DNA of 64,000 bases from Helichrysum umbraculigerum (Eukaryota; Streptophyta; Magnoliopsida; Asterales; Asteraceae). The translations under genes were made by a program, and so were the position numbers. This document shows positions 22,665 to 34,836 of the stretch, one piece after another (the stretch's first letter is position 1; each line of letters opens with the position of its first letter). The notes under the pieces are model-generated. The model saw only the letters and a list, made by a program, of their open reading frames with translations. It searched no databases and was not told the DNA's origin. The DNA is taken from assembly GCA_949592205.1 (NCBI GenBank), contig CATIUR010000001.1, positions 70,599,559-70,663,558 on the forward strand, in the 5' to 3' direction.

Positions 22665-23701
22665 AGACTTGGGTAACCCAGTAGCATCATCCACAATGAT
22701 TACATCAGTCAAGATTTTATCTTTTAGCAAAACAAAGGTGTTTCCTGATGTATCATTGTCAGATGAAGCGTCAGAACATCACTCTTTGATCTTCCAGACC
22801 TGTTGAGGTTTAGGTGGTTGCTTGGTAACAACTTTGAGCTTATTAGGAGAAACTTTTGGTGGCTCAGTGTTGTTAGGCTTAGGAGCAGGTGGTGGGGATG
22901 GAGAACCTCTCTTTGAAATAGATTTATTAGAAAAATTTTGAGATTTAGAGGTTGTAGCTCCACCTCTACCAAATTGCTTCTTTGCAAGCAACGGACAAAT
23001 ATTTATCAGATGACCTTGTTTCTTGCAGTAGAAACAAGATCTTTTCTCAACAATATCTTGAGATTGATGAATGAACCGTTGAGCACGGCCAAAAGAGGGA
23101 TGACCTGAGCATGCACACTTAGGTGTTTGTGCAGAGGTTGACCCTTGAGAAGAAGTTTTAGAAGATTTTTGATTAACAAAATTAGTTTCATTTCGTTTCA
23201 AAATCTTCTTTTGAGGCTCAGCTTTAGCTTTGCCTTTAATCATACTATAAGTTTCTTCTTCATTAGTACAAATGTGAATTTTATTTTCAACAAATCTCTT
23301 CTCAGGAGGACCGTATTCCTCATCGGTTATGTCCTCAATTTCAATTTTCTCCTTAAAACATACTGGAGGAGCAGACGTAGCCTTACTTATTTCAGGCTTC
23401 TCATCAACTATAGGCTTAACAGGCTTAGCCTTTTCAGGGTTAGCCTTCACAGGCTCAACATTCTCAACCTTTTGAGCCTTCAAAGATTTAGGCTCACTAG
23501 TCGATGCCCTAACTGGCTCGGGCATACTAGTTTTAGGTTTCACAGACACTTTCTTAACATTTTCAGCCTTAACATGATCAGGCTTACTTATCTTGATGCT
23601 AACTGCATGTTTAACAGGTTTTATGTCATTCTTTGGATAGAATGGCATAAAATCATTGATGATTTCCTTTTCAGGCATAGGGAGATAATCCTTTGGAGGT
23701 G
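22665..23701 (-). pseudogene. gag: Copia2 gag, C-terminal part
   Basis: The frame is open from the Athila-A junction at 23701 down to a TGA just after QQVWKIKE (22779), then continues in frame to the KSVK motif at the junction with pol. It contains Lys/Pro/Glu-rich linkers and a zinc knuckle CFYCKKQGHLINIC near 23020, matching the second knuckle of Copia1. The N-terminal part lies at 46279-48026. Confidence 0.8.
23697..23701. repeat. Target-site duplication of Athila-A, left copy (AGGTG)
   Basis: Recurs at 46274-46278. Confidence 0.9.
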
Positions 23702-25191
23702 TGATGAACGCCAAAATGTGCTATTTTATAGTACCAATTACCCCTTAGTTTGATTAATTTCTTATGCATTTTATTTGAATTCGATACTCATTTCGTTCAT
23801 ATTTGCATTTAGGAATTATTTGGAGCTTGAATCGGAATAGAAGATGAAAACGTGCGAGAATTGAAGAAAAGAAGCTAAAAATGATAAAGTTTAAGGATTG
23901 AAGGTCGATGGTGTAAAAGCTGGGAAAAGTGATCCATACGGCGTATGGAATCCATACGGCGTATGGATGAAGTGAGCCGGGCTGCCAGAAGATGCGGGTC
24001 AGATCCATGGGCTTTGTGATCCATACGGCGTATGGAAATCCATACGGCGTATGGATCATTTCGACAGAAAACCTAAAAAGCTCATTTTTGCCTCATTTTG
24101 ACACACACTTCACAACCCTTTTTCTCCAGTCGATTTCTTCAGATACAAAACCATTTCCAGAGGCAATTGGAGGGATTTAAGCTCAAGGAATCAAGGGCTT
24201 TTGTTCTTTTGATTGTTATTCGACATTTTCGGTTTGATTTCTTTTATATCTTTCATTCGATTATGATTATGGATATGATATTGAATCTGATTTCTGTAAA
24301 ACTATGATTGGCTAAGTCTTTTATGTATTTGCTTAGATGATAATACTTATTTGATGGATTGATTATTGAAAATGCGAACGTATCGGATTTTATTCAATGT
24401 TTATGTGTTAATTCGTTAATCCTTGGATATTTGATGATTGTTGCTGATTACCTAGCGTGGTTTCATAATTAGTTGAGATTGATTTCCTATTGGTTGTGGA
24501 ATTATTGATAGTTGTTGATTTTGATCGATAATTATTGCCGAATATATTGAGTTTGACGGGCTAGGGTTAATAGTTAGTAATGGTCATTGATGGACAAGAT
24601 AACCTTAATCAGTTATAGACTTTGTTGATTCAAGTCAAAAGAATAAGTCACATAAACGGTGTTGAATTAATCTAGAATACAATTTTGTGGACAACGTTAA
24701 ATTGAACTGTTAATGTGTTGAAAACAACCTTGTGTCTTTCTTAATTGTATTAAATTCAACTTATCTTGTAAGGAGGGTTGATATATTTGAAAGGGCACGA
24801 TAGAATCCATACGTGAGCATTTTAAATAATATGATTTCCGGATTTTAAGGAAAGTAATCTAAGCAAATGCATTTCTTTTACCATCTGAATTAAACCTTTT
24901 ATTTTAATTAAACTATTTTAGTATTTCGTTATTTTAATAAATTAGTTTTCTTTAATTAATCGTTTCTTTTATACTTGTTACTCAATTGTTCGACCGGAAC
25001 TAAAACGTCCCCACTTTACTGCTTTAATTAATTATAACAATTTCCAATTTGTTAATATTGACATCCGTTCCCTGTGTTCGACTCGGACTTAATGAGCTAT
25101 ACTATATATGATCAGGTATTCTTGCCTGTGTTGTGTATAGTAAGTTAGGTATTTTCCATTTTTAAATTAAAACTCCGTTTACACGACATCA
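23702..25191 (+). repeat. Athila-A 5' LTR
   Basis: It runs from TGATGAACGCC to ACACGACATCA. Four CCATACGGCGTATGG words lie at 23934-23948, 23952-23966, 24021-24035 and 24040-24054. Short ORFs here recur in the 3' LTR and are not genes. Confidence 0.92.
23934..24054. repeat. Four copies of CCATACGGCGTATGG palindrome in the Athila-A LTR
   Basis: Two close pairs, about 55 bp apart, each word an imperfect palindrome centred on GGC. The 3' LTR (45014-45134) keeps them, with two mutated bases in the first pair. Confidence 0.85.
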
Positions 25192-25197
25192 TGTTTT

Positions 25198-25214
25198 TGG
25201 CGCCGCTGCCGGGG
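25198..25214 (+). other. Athila-A primer-binding site
   Basis: TGGCGCCGCTGCCGGGG, six bases after the LTR end. Confidence 0.85.
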
Positions 25215-25388
25215 AGCGGTTTGTTTTAAGTTGACAAATTGGAATTTGATCTTTGTATATTGTTATTTAAGTTCAGTTCTGTTTTATTTATTTTTCGAAT
25301 TTTATTTTTTTTGTGTTTAGGATTGTTTAGTAAATAGTTCAATTAGGGTCTTGTTCTACTGATTCGGGAATTATATCACAGGAAGTTT

Positions 25389-28300
25389 ATGACCCGATCA
25401 AGGAATCCTCATCTCGCTGATCCTTTTGAAGATCCTGAAAGAGTTTTTTGTCAGAGAAGACGGTTTGCTTCTGTACCACCCAACTCGAGTTTACACCACA
25501 ACCTTCCATCGTATTTAGAAGGGGATTTTGGAGAGTATCTTCGGTCCTTATTCGAACCTCTGATCAATCAAGCAGATCCAAGAGACGCAATGGCAGAAGA
25601 TATCGCCAACATAACGCTCGAAGAGTATTCGAGTCGGATGCGTAATGACCGTGGCACTGGAGTAGTAAGGCCAGCAATTGCGCAAGATGTGGAGTTTGAA
25701 ATCAAGGGACAATTCCTCAAGGAGCTTAGGGAGAACCCTTTCCGAGGAGAAGAAAGGGAGGATGCTAATGATCATGTGGAGAAAATCGTTGAGATAGCCG
25801 ATATGTTCAACGTTCCTAATATCACACGCGATCAAGTTATGCTCAGGGTATTCCCAATCACACTCAAGGGAGCAGCTAAGAGATGGATTCAAAACGAGCC
25901 AGCTGGATCCATAACCACATGGGAAGACCTTCGCACGAAGTTTCTGAAGATGTACTGTCCTCCTTCCAAGACATCAAAGATGATTGACGAAATCAGAAAT
26001 TTCAAGCAGGAAATGGATGAGTCGCTACACCAAGCTTGGGAGAGATATAAGGACTTGATGCATAAGTGCCCGCAGCACGACCTGAACGATCAGCAAGTCG
26101 TGAGTATTTTCTACAAAGGAGTGGATCGTGCCACGAGACAGCAACTGGATTCCCAAGGGGCTATTCCCAAGAAAGTCCCTCGTGATGCTTTGACTGCCAT
26201 TCGCGACCAAGCGAAACACTCTCAGTTATGGGATGATGGCACTTCTAGACGAAAGAGGTCTGTGAATGATGAAGATGGATTTGCAGCCATCACCGCTAAG
26301 CTAGATAACATGGGCAGAGATATCATGAAGGTTACTGAGACTGTCCATGCTATCCAAGTGGGATGCGACAACTGTGGAGGAAGCCATCTAGTAAAAGATT
26401 GCACCGAGATGCGAACGGGAGAACAGACTGAAGAAGTCAAGTATGGAGAAGCTCAAGCACCATATCGTCAGGGCGGTGGAAACTTCTTCAGAAGACCATA
26501 CCAGGATGGAGGGCGACCGTTTCGCCAAACTCAACCTGGATTTTTCACCAAGGAGCAGCCAGGTACCTCATCTTCAGACAAGCAAGCCAACTTAGAAGAA
26601 ATGATGCGTAAGTTTCTCACATCCAATGAGAAATTCATTACGAGCTCTGGACAAAGAATGGATGCCACCGACGCTGCATTGAGAAACCAAGGAGCTGCGA
26701 TTAAGCAAATTGAAGGGAATGTTTCCAACATAGCCAAAGTTCTTCAAGAAAGATTCCATGGGGCCCTACCTGGATACACTGAAACCAATCCACGGGATCA
26801 GGCAAAAGCAGTGATCACCCAGAGTGGAAGGGGTTTTGAAGACCTCATTCCAAAGAAGAAACCTGTTTCTCAACCCCTACCACAAAAAAAGAAGGAAGTA
26901 GAAGTTATGGAAAGTCCCAAGGTGGACAATGAGGCTGAACAAATTGCAAGAGATAAGCAATATGCTAAGGAGCATGCACCACCACCACCTTATCCTGCAG
27001 CTTTGAGAAGAGGGAAAGATGATGCTCAATACCACCCGTTCCTAGAGAATCTGAAGCAACTGCACATTAACATCCCATTCGTGGAAGCCATTGCTCAAAT
27101 GCCAAAGTATGCAAAGTATCTGAAGGAACTTTTAACTAATAAGAGCAAGTTGGCAGAGGCAACCACGGTAACAATGAACGAGAGATGTTCAGCAGTTATG
27201 CAAAATAAACTTCCACCGAAAATGAAAGACCCTGGGAGTATTACCCTTCCTTGTCTGATTGGAAGTTTAGACCTTACTCATGCATTGGCTGACTTGGGGG
27301 CAAGCATATCAATAATGCCTTATACTATGTATGCCAGACTTAAGTTGGGGGAACCAAAGCCAATTAGAATGTGCATTGAGTTAGCAGATCGTTCGGTTCA
27401 ATATCCTAGGGGCATGGTAGAGAATGTGCTAGTTAAGGTGGATAGGTTTGTTTTTCCGTGTGATTTCATCATTCTGGACATGGTTGAAGATAAAAAGGTA
27501 CCTATCATTTTGGGAAGACCTTTCCTAGCCACTACAAGGGCATTGATTGATGTTCATGATAGAAAAATCACTCTGAGGTTAGGAGAAGATGAAGTAGTGT
27601 TTGATGTCAACAAATCAATGCGATATCCTGCTGCAGTTGATGACACATGCTACTTTGTGAGTGCAAGAGAAATGACTGATGATGAAGAGTTCCTTCAAGG
27701 TCTCATGGAAGATGAAGATCTTGATCCCATGATTCTGGAAGGATGGACGGGAAGCATAGAAGCAATCAGAGATATTGAAGAATTCGATAAAATGCTTGAG
27801 GAGTTAGAGTTCGAGAGTGATGAGGAAGTAGATGGTGATCAGCCGACTGAGAATGAAGAGTCAATTGAGACTAATGGTATTTTAGTCAAAAAAGAGACTC
27901 GCATCACTATGCATGGGATTCCCTGTTCACGAGAAGATGTGTTGGCATGTAAATCTTCTTTTGAAGAACCACCAAGGTTAGAATTGAAAGATTTACCGAC
28001 CCATTTGGAGTATGCATACCTACAAGGAGAGTCGGATTTGCCAGTTATCATTTCATCCAAGCTATCAGCAAACGAAAAAGAAAGTTTGCTAAAAGTTCTG
28101 AAGGAACATAAGCATGCTATAGCATGGACGATCGGTGACATCAAGGGAATTAGTCCATCATATTGTACACACAAGATCCTTATGGAGTCTGATTTTAAAC
28201 CAGTTGTGCAACCATTAAGACGATTAAATCCTAAGGTTACGGATGTTGTGAGGAAGGAAATCATTAAATTGCTTGACTCTGGATTGATATACCCGATTTC

Positions 28301-29629
28301 TGATAGTCCATGGGTCAGCCTCATTCATGTTATGCCTAAGAAAGGAGGTATGACAGTGGTTGCTAATGAGAAGAATGAGTTAATTCCCACAAGAACTGTT
28401 ACTGGATGGAGGGTCTGTATAGATTATAGAAAGCTGAATGATGCGACACGCAAGGATCACTTTCCTTTGCCATTCATTGATCAGATGCTGGAACGTCTAG
28501 CTGGAAAAGAGTATTATTACTTTCTAGACGGATTCTCCGGGTACTTCCAAATCCCAATTGATGCAAATGATCAAGATAAGACTACTTTCACCTGCCCATT
28601 CGGAACTTTCGCTTATCGGAGAATGCCTTTCGGTCTATGTAACGCACCCGCCACATTTCAATGGTGCATGATGGCAATATTCCATGATATGGTAGAAGAC
28701 AGCATGGAAATATTCATGGATGACTTCTCTGTGTTTGGAGATTCTTTTGATAAGTGTCTGATGAATCTGAAGAGGATGTTGCAAAGGTGTGAGAGTTCAA
28801 ATCTCATTTTAAATTGGGAAAAGTGTCATTTTATGGTACGAGAAGGAGTTGTGTTGGGACATAAAATTTCAAGAGCTGGTATTGAAGTTGATCAAGCGAA
28901 GATTGAGGCGATAGCAAAGCTACCTCATCCAACAAATGTTAAAGGAATACGAAGTTTCTTAGGACATGCTGGATTCTATAGGAGATTCATCAAGGATTTT
29001 TCAAAGATAGCACGTCCTATGAACAAATTGTTGGAAAAGGAAGCTAAGTTCGAGTTTTCAAAGGAGTGCAAAGATGCGTTCAAGATTTTAAAGGAGAAAT
29101 TGGTATCTGCACCAATTATGATAAGTCCGAATTGGGATCTTCCATTTGAATTGATGTGTGACGCTAGTGATTACGCTGTGGGAGCAGTTTTAGGTCAGAG
29201 GGTTGATAAGAAGTTTCAACCTATTTATTACGCAAGCAAGACTTTGACAAGTGCACAGGAGAATTACACCATGACTGAAAAGGAATTGCTTGCTGTTGTT
29301 TTTGCGTTTGATAAGTTTCGATCTTACCTGGTCCTGTCAAAAACGGTTGTTTTTACCGATCACTCTGCACTAAGATACCTGTTTGGGAAACAAGATGCAA
29401 AACCAAGGTTGTTGCGATGGATTTTGTTATTGCAGGAGTTTGACATTGAGATTCGTGATAAGAAGGGAGCGGAAAATCTGGCTGCAGATCATCTGTCAAG
29501 ACTGGAAAATCCAGAATTGGATAAGTTGGATGAAATGGAAATTCGAGATAAGTTTCCTGATGAAAGCTTGTTGAAAGCAATTTTGAATGAATTTCCATGG
29601 TTCGCGGATATTGCAAACTTTCTAGTTAC
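25389..29629 (+). CDS. gag-pol: Athila-A gag-pol, part 1 (gag, protease, RT, RNase H)
   Basis: It starts at the ATG at 25389, about 175 bases after the primer site. Residues about 105-255 form the retrotransposon gag domain (FPITLKGAAKRWI, DESLHQAWERYKDL). A short zinc knuckle CDNCGGSHLVKDC lies at 326-338. The protease motif DLGAS is at about 635, with Leu at the position that is often Ser or Thr. RT has VCIDYRKLND and FMDDFSVFG at about 1108. RNase H has CDASDYAVGAVLG at about 1256 and FTDHSALRYL. The frame is fully open until the Copia1 insertion after 29629; the open stretch running on to 29654 is Copia1 LTR sequence. It resumes in phase at 42205. Product: structural proteins plus replication enzymes acting in virus-like particles. 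Confidence 0.95.
29625..29629. repeat. Target-site duplication of Copia1, left copy (GTTAC)
   Basis: Recurs at 42200-42204. Confidence 0.92.
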
Positions 29630-30039
29630 TGTTTGTCCCTTACTTAGGATCTAGAACGAACCGAGTCAATCCAATCGATGGCGGAAACAACGATTAGATT
29701 ATTAACTAAACACACAAATAATCAATACGCAATCAATATCAAACGAACGTAATATTATTGCTTATATTCGATCAGATTACAGAGAATTTCGACAAATTGT
29801 GTTTAGGGTTTCGTCAACCCTAAAACAGAAAACACAAATCGTTTTTATACAAAAACTGGCACCTGCGACGTAGCACGCTACGTCGCAGGCCCAAGCCCAT
29901 GCGACGTCTGCTACGTCGCAGGCCCAATACCTGACGTCGCACCTGCGACGTAGTGCGCTACGTCGCAGGAGTCAGAATTACAAAACTAAATACAAACTAC
30001 GAGCTAGACCAACTGACAGACACTAAACATGTACTAACA
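29630..30039 (-). repeat. Copia1 3' LTR
   Basis: It runs from TGTTTGTCCC to GTACTAACA. It holds a GCGACGTA cluster at 29874-29968 including the near-perfect hairpin GCGACGTAG-cacg-CTACGTCGC. Confidence 0.95.
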
Positions 30040-30050
30040 AACTCCCCCGT
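30040..30050 (-). other. Copia1 polypurine tract
   Basis: In sense, ACGGGGGAGTT immediately before the LTR start TGTTAGTAC. Confidence 0.8.
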
Positions 30051-30079
30051 GTCTTCAGCTTGGTCTTCAAAAATCTTCT

Positions 30080-32770
30080 TTAAACCCAGCCCGCAGGAAA
30101 CTGGCCGTCGGCATGAATTCCATTAGCTACGCAAACAGTAACAACATTGTAAAACTGTTGTGCTAATCGTCTGTTGAATTCATTCTTCTGACCAACTCGA
30201 ATCCGATTATCATAGAGTTTTCTTAAATCTTTTTCATGAAAATTAATTAAACTCATCGGATCATACAGCCTAAACGTTGCTTGCTTCAAATTCCATATAC
30301 CTCCAACTTCTGGCCACGGTTCAGAATCTGGAACGAAAGTAATAACCGCTTCACCAGTCTGCGGATCAAGTTCCCATTTCACAAGTCTTCTCAGAAAATA
30401 ATAAGGAACTGATTCCAGAGGTATCTCAGTCAAACATTTAGCCGGCGAATAGTGAACTTTAACCAAAGGCTTCCTGGTGACTGGATCAATCTTTTTCTTC
30501 CACGTATACCGAGTTCCCAACGTCGGCTTCAATTTCGAATAAGTCTTCGATAGTACTTCCCGACGTAGACATCTTTGAATGAACTCAGCATAGTCATTCT
30601 CGAAAGGATTAATCAACTTAAGCTGAGCTAATCGATTAATCTCTCCTTTTGGCAACGTGCTCAATCTATCAAAACGCATCCTAAAATACTGAACTCCATC
30701 TTCTCTCTTGATCATAAACAAATTCCTTTGACACTTCCAGCTTTTAATAACACCGGTATAATTCCGACTAACCCGGTACACTTGACATTTCACTGGAATA
30801 GGAACTGGATTTCGTCCCTTAGGCCACCATTTCTTGTTTCTCTCTCTCTTTTCTTCAGCAGTTAGTTTCTTTGCTGCTGAGTCCGGTGCCTGTGTCTCTG
30901 GAACTGGAGTTGCAGCAGAACTAGATTCTCCATGTTGTGCTTTATCAGGACTCTCGTCTTCACTTGAATCAGATTCAATAATTGGTGCATCATCATAAGT
31001 TTCCCCAGATTGTGCATCAGCATACATTTCATCTGCATCCAACTGTTCCTCTTCAATCGAGACATCCTCGTTCATCTCAAACACATTCTCTGTTTCTTCC
31101 TCAGAGCCAACTCCACTGGCCATCCTTTGAATAAAAGATAAGTCAGCGAATGAGTAATCAACTGCCAGTGGTCTCGGTTGCCCTGGAATATCATCAACAG
31201 AAAAGTAATCCAAAACAGAAATATTTTCATTAATATTTTCAATTACAGGGTTGGGATTTACAGACTCAGGTTGACTTGACTCTAAAGTGGGTATCCCAGA
31301 CCCATACTCCCCCGAGGCAAGTAACCTGCCTTCCAAAACATTAACCCTATTCTTCGTTTCCTCAAGCTCTTTAGATTGAACCTCGATCAAAGCAGCTTGT
31401 TCAGCAATCTTCTCATCCTGAGCCTCCAGCTTTTGCTTCATCAGCTGCATATCTTCCATTATCTTTTGCATGAAAGCTGGAGTCGGTTGAATCTCAAAAA
31501 CATCCTGTTGCTGTGGATTGACTGGAGCTCGTGTCGACGAAGAGCGACGAACACGACGAGGCGGTCGATAAGTTTCATCAGCAGGATCATCACCATCACG
31601 TGTACGCTTTCCCGTATCTCGTGGAGGCACATACTTGCGTCCTTGTCTGATCCGACGCTGAATTCGCAGATATCTAAATGAATCTGAAAGCCTGATACGT
31701 TCCATCTCAGAGGGATGCGGAACAGTACCATCAGAATGCTCAGGCGTCGGACCCCCATCCTGAGGACCTGCAGTGGCCGGTTCTTCAGAATCAGAACTCT
31801 CAACCGTATCATGCGATGCTGGATTGTCCGAATCCACATGCCCGAACTGCTCAATGTTTTCCAGAAGAGCTTCCACGTTCTCCCCCGCAGCTTGAGCAGG
31901 AATGTGCTCCCCCGCAGCTTGAACTGGAATGTTCACAAACGGTTGCTGCGGTTGCTGAGGAGCTGGAACATCCATATACTGAGGATCTGGGGGCGGTACA
32001 TAATTCTCGTCCACAATTGCACCAAATAAGGGAACATCCGTTGCCGCCGCAACCCCTTTCTCAAAACTTGCACAAATAGTGAAAATCCGACTCATCATCG
32101 GTGAAATCTTTAATAGCTGATCAGGATCACCCTGTGCCTGAAGATCTGGATGATGACGATTAATGTGCAACTGAACAAAACGTGGATATAAAATCCATTT
32201 CTGATCCCCAGCGTTCGCATTATCAACCATAGCCTTGAAAATAAATCCTGAGAAGTTGAACGGCTTGTTGTATACCAACGCTAACATAGCAGAAGCCAGA
32301 CTTCGGCTCATACCATCCGTTCCACCTTTCCTATTCCCCAAACAAACGATAATCACGTGCATCAGATATCTCCAAACACGCGTGAGATTCGCTTTCCTGT
32401 ACTGATCGGAGGGAATGCCTGGATATCCTATTCGTTGCATAGCTCCAGTAACAAAAATATGATCAAAACCGATAGGCATATCAGGCTGATCGTTGAGCTG
32501 TAAAAGTTCCCGAATGCTCTGTTCTGTAATAGTGATCTCCGTACCCAGAACAGTAGAGACCAATCGCCTAACGTCGTTTTCAGTAACGACAGTTGCGTTC
32601 CTCCAAAATGGGTTGATCAGATTTCCAAAAACCACCGTGGTATCGGAAATGACGTGAGATACCCTAGAACGTCTCAAAAATGCAATCATCTGACGATACG
32701 GTGCAGCTTTATCAGAAGTGTCAACCAGATAAGCAGTCGTATTGTGACGAGCTTCAAAAGTCAAAGCCAT
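30080..32770 (-). CDS. Copia1 third ORF, 896-residue protein of unknown function
   Basis: I chose the ATG at 32770 (MALTFEARHN) because a splice-acceptor-like signal ends two bases before it; an upstream in-frame ATG at 32815 lies in front of that signal. Residues about 1-250 form a compact domain (FGNLINPFWRNA, LTRVWRYLMHVIIVCLG, KPFNFSGFIFKAMV). Then come an acidic, Pro/Ser-rich linker, a basic patch (RPPRRVRRSS), a coiled coil (about 430-490, many Glu/Lys/Gln heptads), a second acidic linker, and a conserved-looking C-terminal domain (KKWWPKGRNP to GQFPAGWV). No signal peptide or membrane helix is evident, so it does not look like an envelope protein. Similar proteins in Asteraceae are, as I recall, labelled 'synaptobrevin, longin-like'; I see no support for that function. 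Confidence 0.8.
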   Translation of the reverse strand: MALTFEARHNTTAYLVDTSDKAAPYRQMIAFLRRSRVSHVISDTTVVFGNLINPFWRNATVVTENDVRRLVSTVLGTEITITEQSIRELLQLNDQPDMPIGFDHIFVTGAMQRIGYPGIPSDQYRKANLTRVWRYLMHVIIVCLGNRKGGTDGMSRSLASAMLALVYNKPFNFSGFIFKAMVDNANAGDQKWILYPRFVQLHINRHHPDLQAQGDPDQLLKISPMMSRIFTICASFEKGVAAATDVPLFGAIVDENYVPPPDPQYMDVPAPQQPQQPFVNIPVQAAGEHIPAQAAGENVEALLENIEQFGHVDSDNPASHDTVESSDSEEPATAGPQDGGPTPEHSDGTVPHPSEMERIRLSDSFRYLRIQRRIRQGRKYVPPRDTGKRTRDGDDPADETYRPPRRVRRSSSTRAPVNPQQQDVFEIQPTPAFMQKIMEDMQLMKQKLEAQDEKIAEQAALIEVQSKELEETKNRVNVLEGRLLASGEYGSGIPTLESSQPESVNPNPVIENINENISVLDYFSVDDIPGQPRPLAVDYSFADLSFIQRMASGVGSEEETENVFEMNEDVSIEEEQLDADEMYADAQSGETYDDAPIIESDSSEDESPDKAQHGESSSAATPVPETQAPDSAAKKLTAEEKRERNKKWWPKGRNPVPIPVKCQVYRVSRNYTGVIKSWKCQRNLFMIKREDGVQYFRMRFDRLSTLPKGEINRLAQLKLINPFENDYAEFIQRCLRREVLSKTYSKLKPTLGTRYTWKKKIDPVTRKPLVKVHYSPAKCLTEIPLESVPYYFLRRLVKWELDPQTGEAVITFVPDSEPWPEVGGIWNLKQATFRLYDPMSLINFHEKDLRKLYDNRIRVGQKNEFNRRLAQQFYNVVTVCVANGIHADGQFPAGWV

Positions 32771-32812
32771 ATCTGCAAAAACAGAAACAGATTGCAACTC
32801 GAAAAGGGTTAG
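32771..32812 (-). promoter_or_regulatory. Putative branch point and 3' splice site before the third ORF
   Basis: In sense: branch-like CTAAC (complement of 32808-32812), a pyrimidine-rich stretch CTGTTTCTGTTTTTGCAG ending at 32773, then AT and ATGG. It is a very strong plant acceptor, placed to deliver a spliced subgenomic mRNA for the third ORF. A candidate donor is GTTTAAGT in the leader (about 41256-41263); Copia2 has GTTAAGT in the equivalent place. Confidence 0.6.
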
Positions 32813-34244
32813 CAAAAATTTTACATTTTTTGGAAAAAACCTTTATCAAAATTCCTGGAACTAGCGACGTAGCCACGTACGTCGCATGAACACAGAGCGA
32901 CGTAGTACTGTACGTCGCCTAAAATCAAAATAAATTGAAAAGCGACGTAAGCCCGTACGTCGCATAAAAGTCGAGCGACGTAAAGGGGGACGTCGCATTT
33001 TGCAATTTATTGTGAATTTAATCACATTAATTAAAATAGCGACGTAGAGTGCTACGTCGCATCGGACGTCGCATAAAAGGCGACGTAGGGAAGGGCGACG
33101 TAGGAATTAATTAATTGATAATTAGTGCGACGTAGGCGACTACGTCGCATCGTACGTCGCACTGACGAACATTCATCCCCAACCCAGAAAACCTAATTGT
33201 CAAATTTAGGGGTTTTCAAAATTGATCACACAATAAGGTGCGCCCTACGATGGTGATGGCGAAAACATAAGTTATAACCATTTTAACATCCAATTGACCA
33301 TCGAAATCAAACCAAAACCAAAACCCTATTAACCCGTAACATGTATATAGCAATTAAACATATAAGACACGGTGAAAACAGGTAAATATGGTACCTAAGT
33401 GTGCGGAATAACGAGTATATGAAAACTACGTGAGTGAATCGGAACGAAAACAGCTACAAATCACGAAAAAACTCGAAGAATTGCTACGTCGCAAATCGCC
33501 GGTTGGTACGTCGCAGGCTACGTCGCACTTGAATAGTGAATACTGTGACGAGTTACGTCGCAGTGGATACTATTTAAAGTCTAACCCTATGTGCGACGTA
33601 GGCTGGGACGTCGCAGGCGACGTAGAGCCGAACGTCGCAGGCGACGTAGAGCCGAACGTCGCATAAAACAGTTGTGATTAAATTTCGAAATTTTCAAACC
33701 GTTTACTCGTTATTTTAGCAAATAATTTCCAAATAACTCGTGACTTGGAAAAATAACCTAGAATAAAAAATAAAATAAAATAACTAAACTAAAAAATCTT
33801 TTTGGTATTTTCTTTAATTTTACAAAAAGTAGAAATAACTAACACTCTATTTTTGGTAACGGAGTTGTTTTTGTCTGCTTAGGGATCATATCGGAATAAC
33901 ATGCATTTATTAGGAATAGTAAGTGTTATTTCGATCATCAGTATATTTGTCCACTTTAAATTTACTTGGCACATTTAAAACACCTTTTATAAAAATTATT
34001 TCAAGACAATTATTGGTATTGTTTGTCCACCTAAACATGTTACATCCGTATTTGTGAGCTAACCTTTATTGTTAGAATGAATATTAATTTTGTGAAACCT
34101 ATTATAGGATATACTGATAAACTTTAGTAAAACAAACACTGCATATTCACACAAGGTAGAGATTACAAGACCAAGTTTATCTCGGTTTTCTCGTAACATA
34201 CACTTGATATTTATATTTAGGCATACATCAAACCGACTATGAAG

Positions 34245-34376
34245 ATACTAGTGGCCCCAGATCTGTACAAAGTACAACAGAGGGTCCCTTAGTATGAACA
34301 TAACAAGTTTGAGACTATTTGCATAACTAATGGATTCAGGTCTGTACGTGAGTACAACAATAGTCACCATTAGTTA
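34245..34376 (-). other. Two predicted sense-strand hairpins of the shared 3' module (Copia1)
   Basis: Unit 1 (34245-34295) has outer ATACTA/TTAGTAT and inner TGTAC-AAA-GTACA at 34264-34276. Unit 2 (34324-34376) has a 10-bp outer stem TAACTAATGG/CCATTAGTTA and inner TGTAC-GTGA-GTACA at 34343-34356. Confidence 0.7.
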
Positions 34377-34787
34377 GGCGAATAATCATATTATTACTAT
34401 ATGCCCATTTTACATTGACATAAGTATGACAGTGTATGATAGTACTTCCATTTATCAATTAAGACTTATGTCATACATCATATAACATTTTTCACAAAGT
34501 AATAGACAAGTTTTATCATTACTTCTTACTCACTCACAAACCGGTGTGTAGCATGCCTACCAATACATCGTATGATGAATATAATTTAGATACAAACTGT
34601 TTTAAGTGTGTCAGATAAACCTACTGACACATCCAAGATAAACCTTAAAATTCCATTTTGTGCATGTCACCCGATGTACTATCATATCCCAAGTTGTTTA
34701 CAGACACAACTTCAACGTCTATTTTAAAAATGTAGCAACCTTGCGTTTTCTTTAATACTAAAAAGCATAAAGAGTGGCTGTTGCAAT

Positions 34788-34788
<1 letters not shown>

Positions 34789-34831
<43 letters not shown>
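34789..34831. repeat. Homopolymer T run
   Basis: About 43 T on the plus strand (A in sense) just after pol, followed by a short A-rich stretch at 34847-34860. Copia2 has only about nine T at the same place, so the run is expanded in Copia1. Confidence 0.85.

Positions 34832-34836
<5 letters not shown>

Noticed and set aside
23145..23753. Plus-strand ORF of 202 codons opposite Copia2 gag
   Set aside because: It is the complement of a Lys/Glu/Pro-rich coding stretch, with no motif of its own; it also crosses the Athila-A junction.
30080..32770. Third ORF as an envelope gene
   Set aside because: No signal peptide or hydrophobic membrane segment is visible; position alone is not enough.
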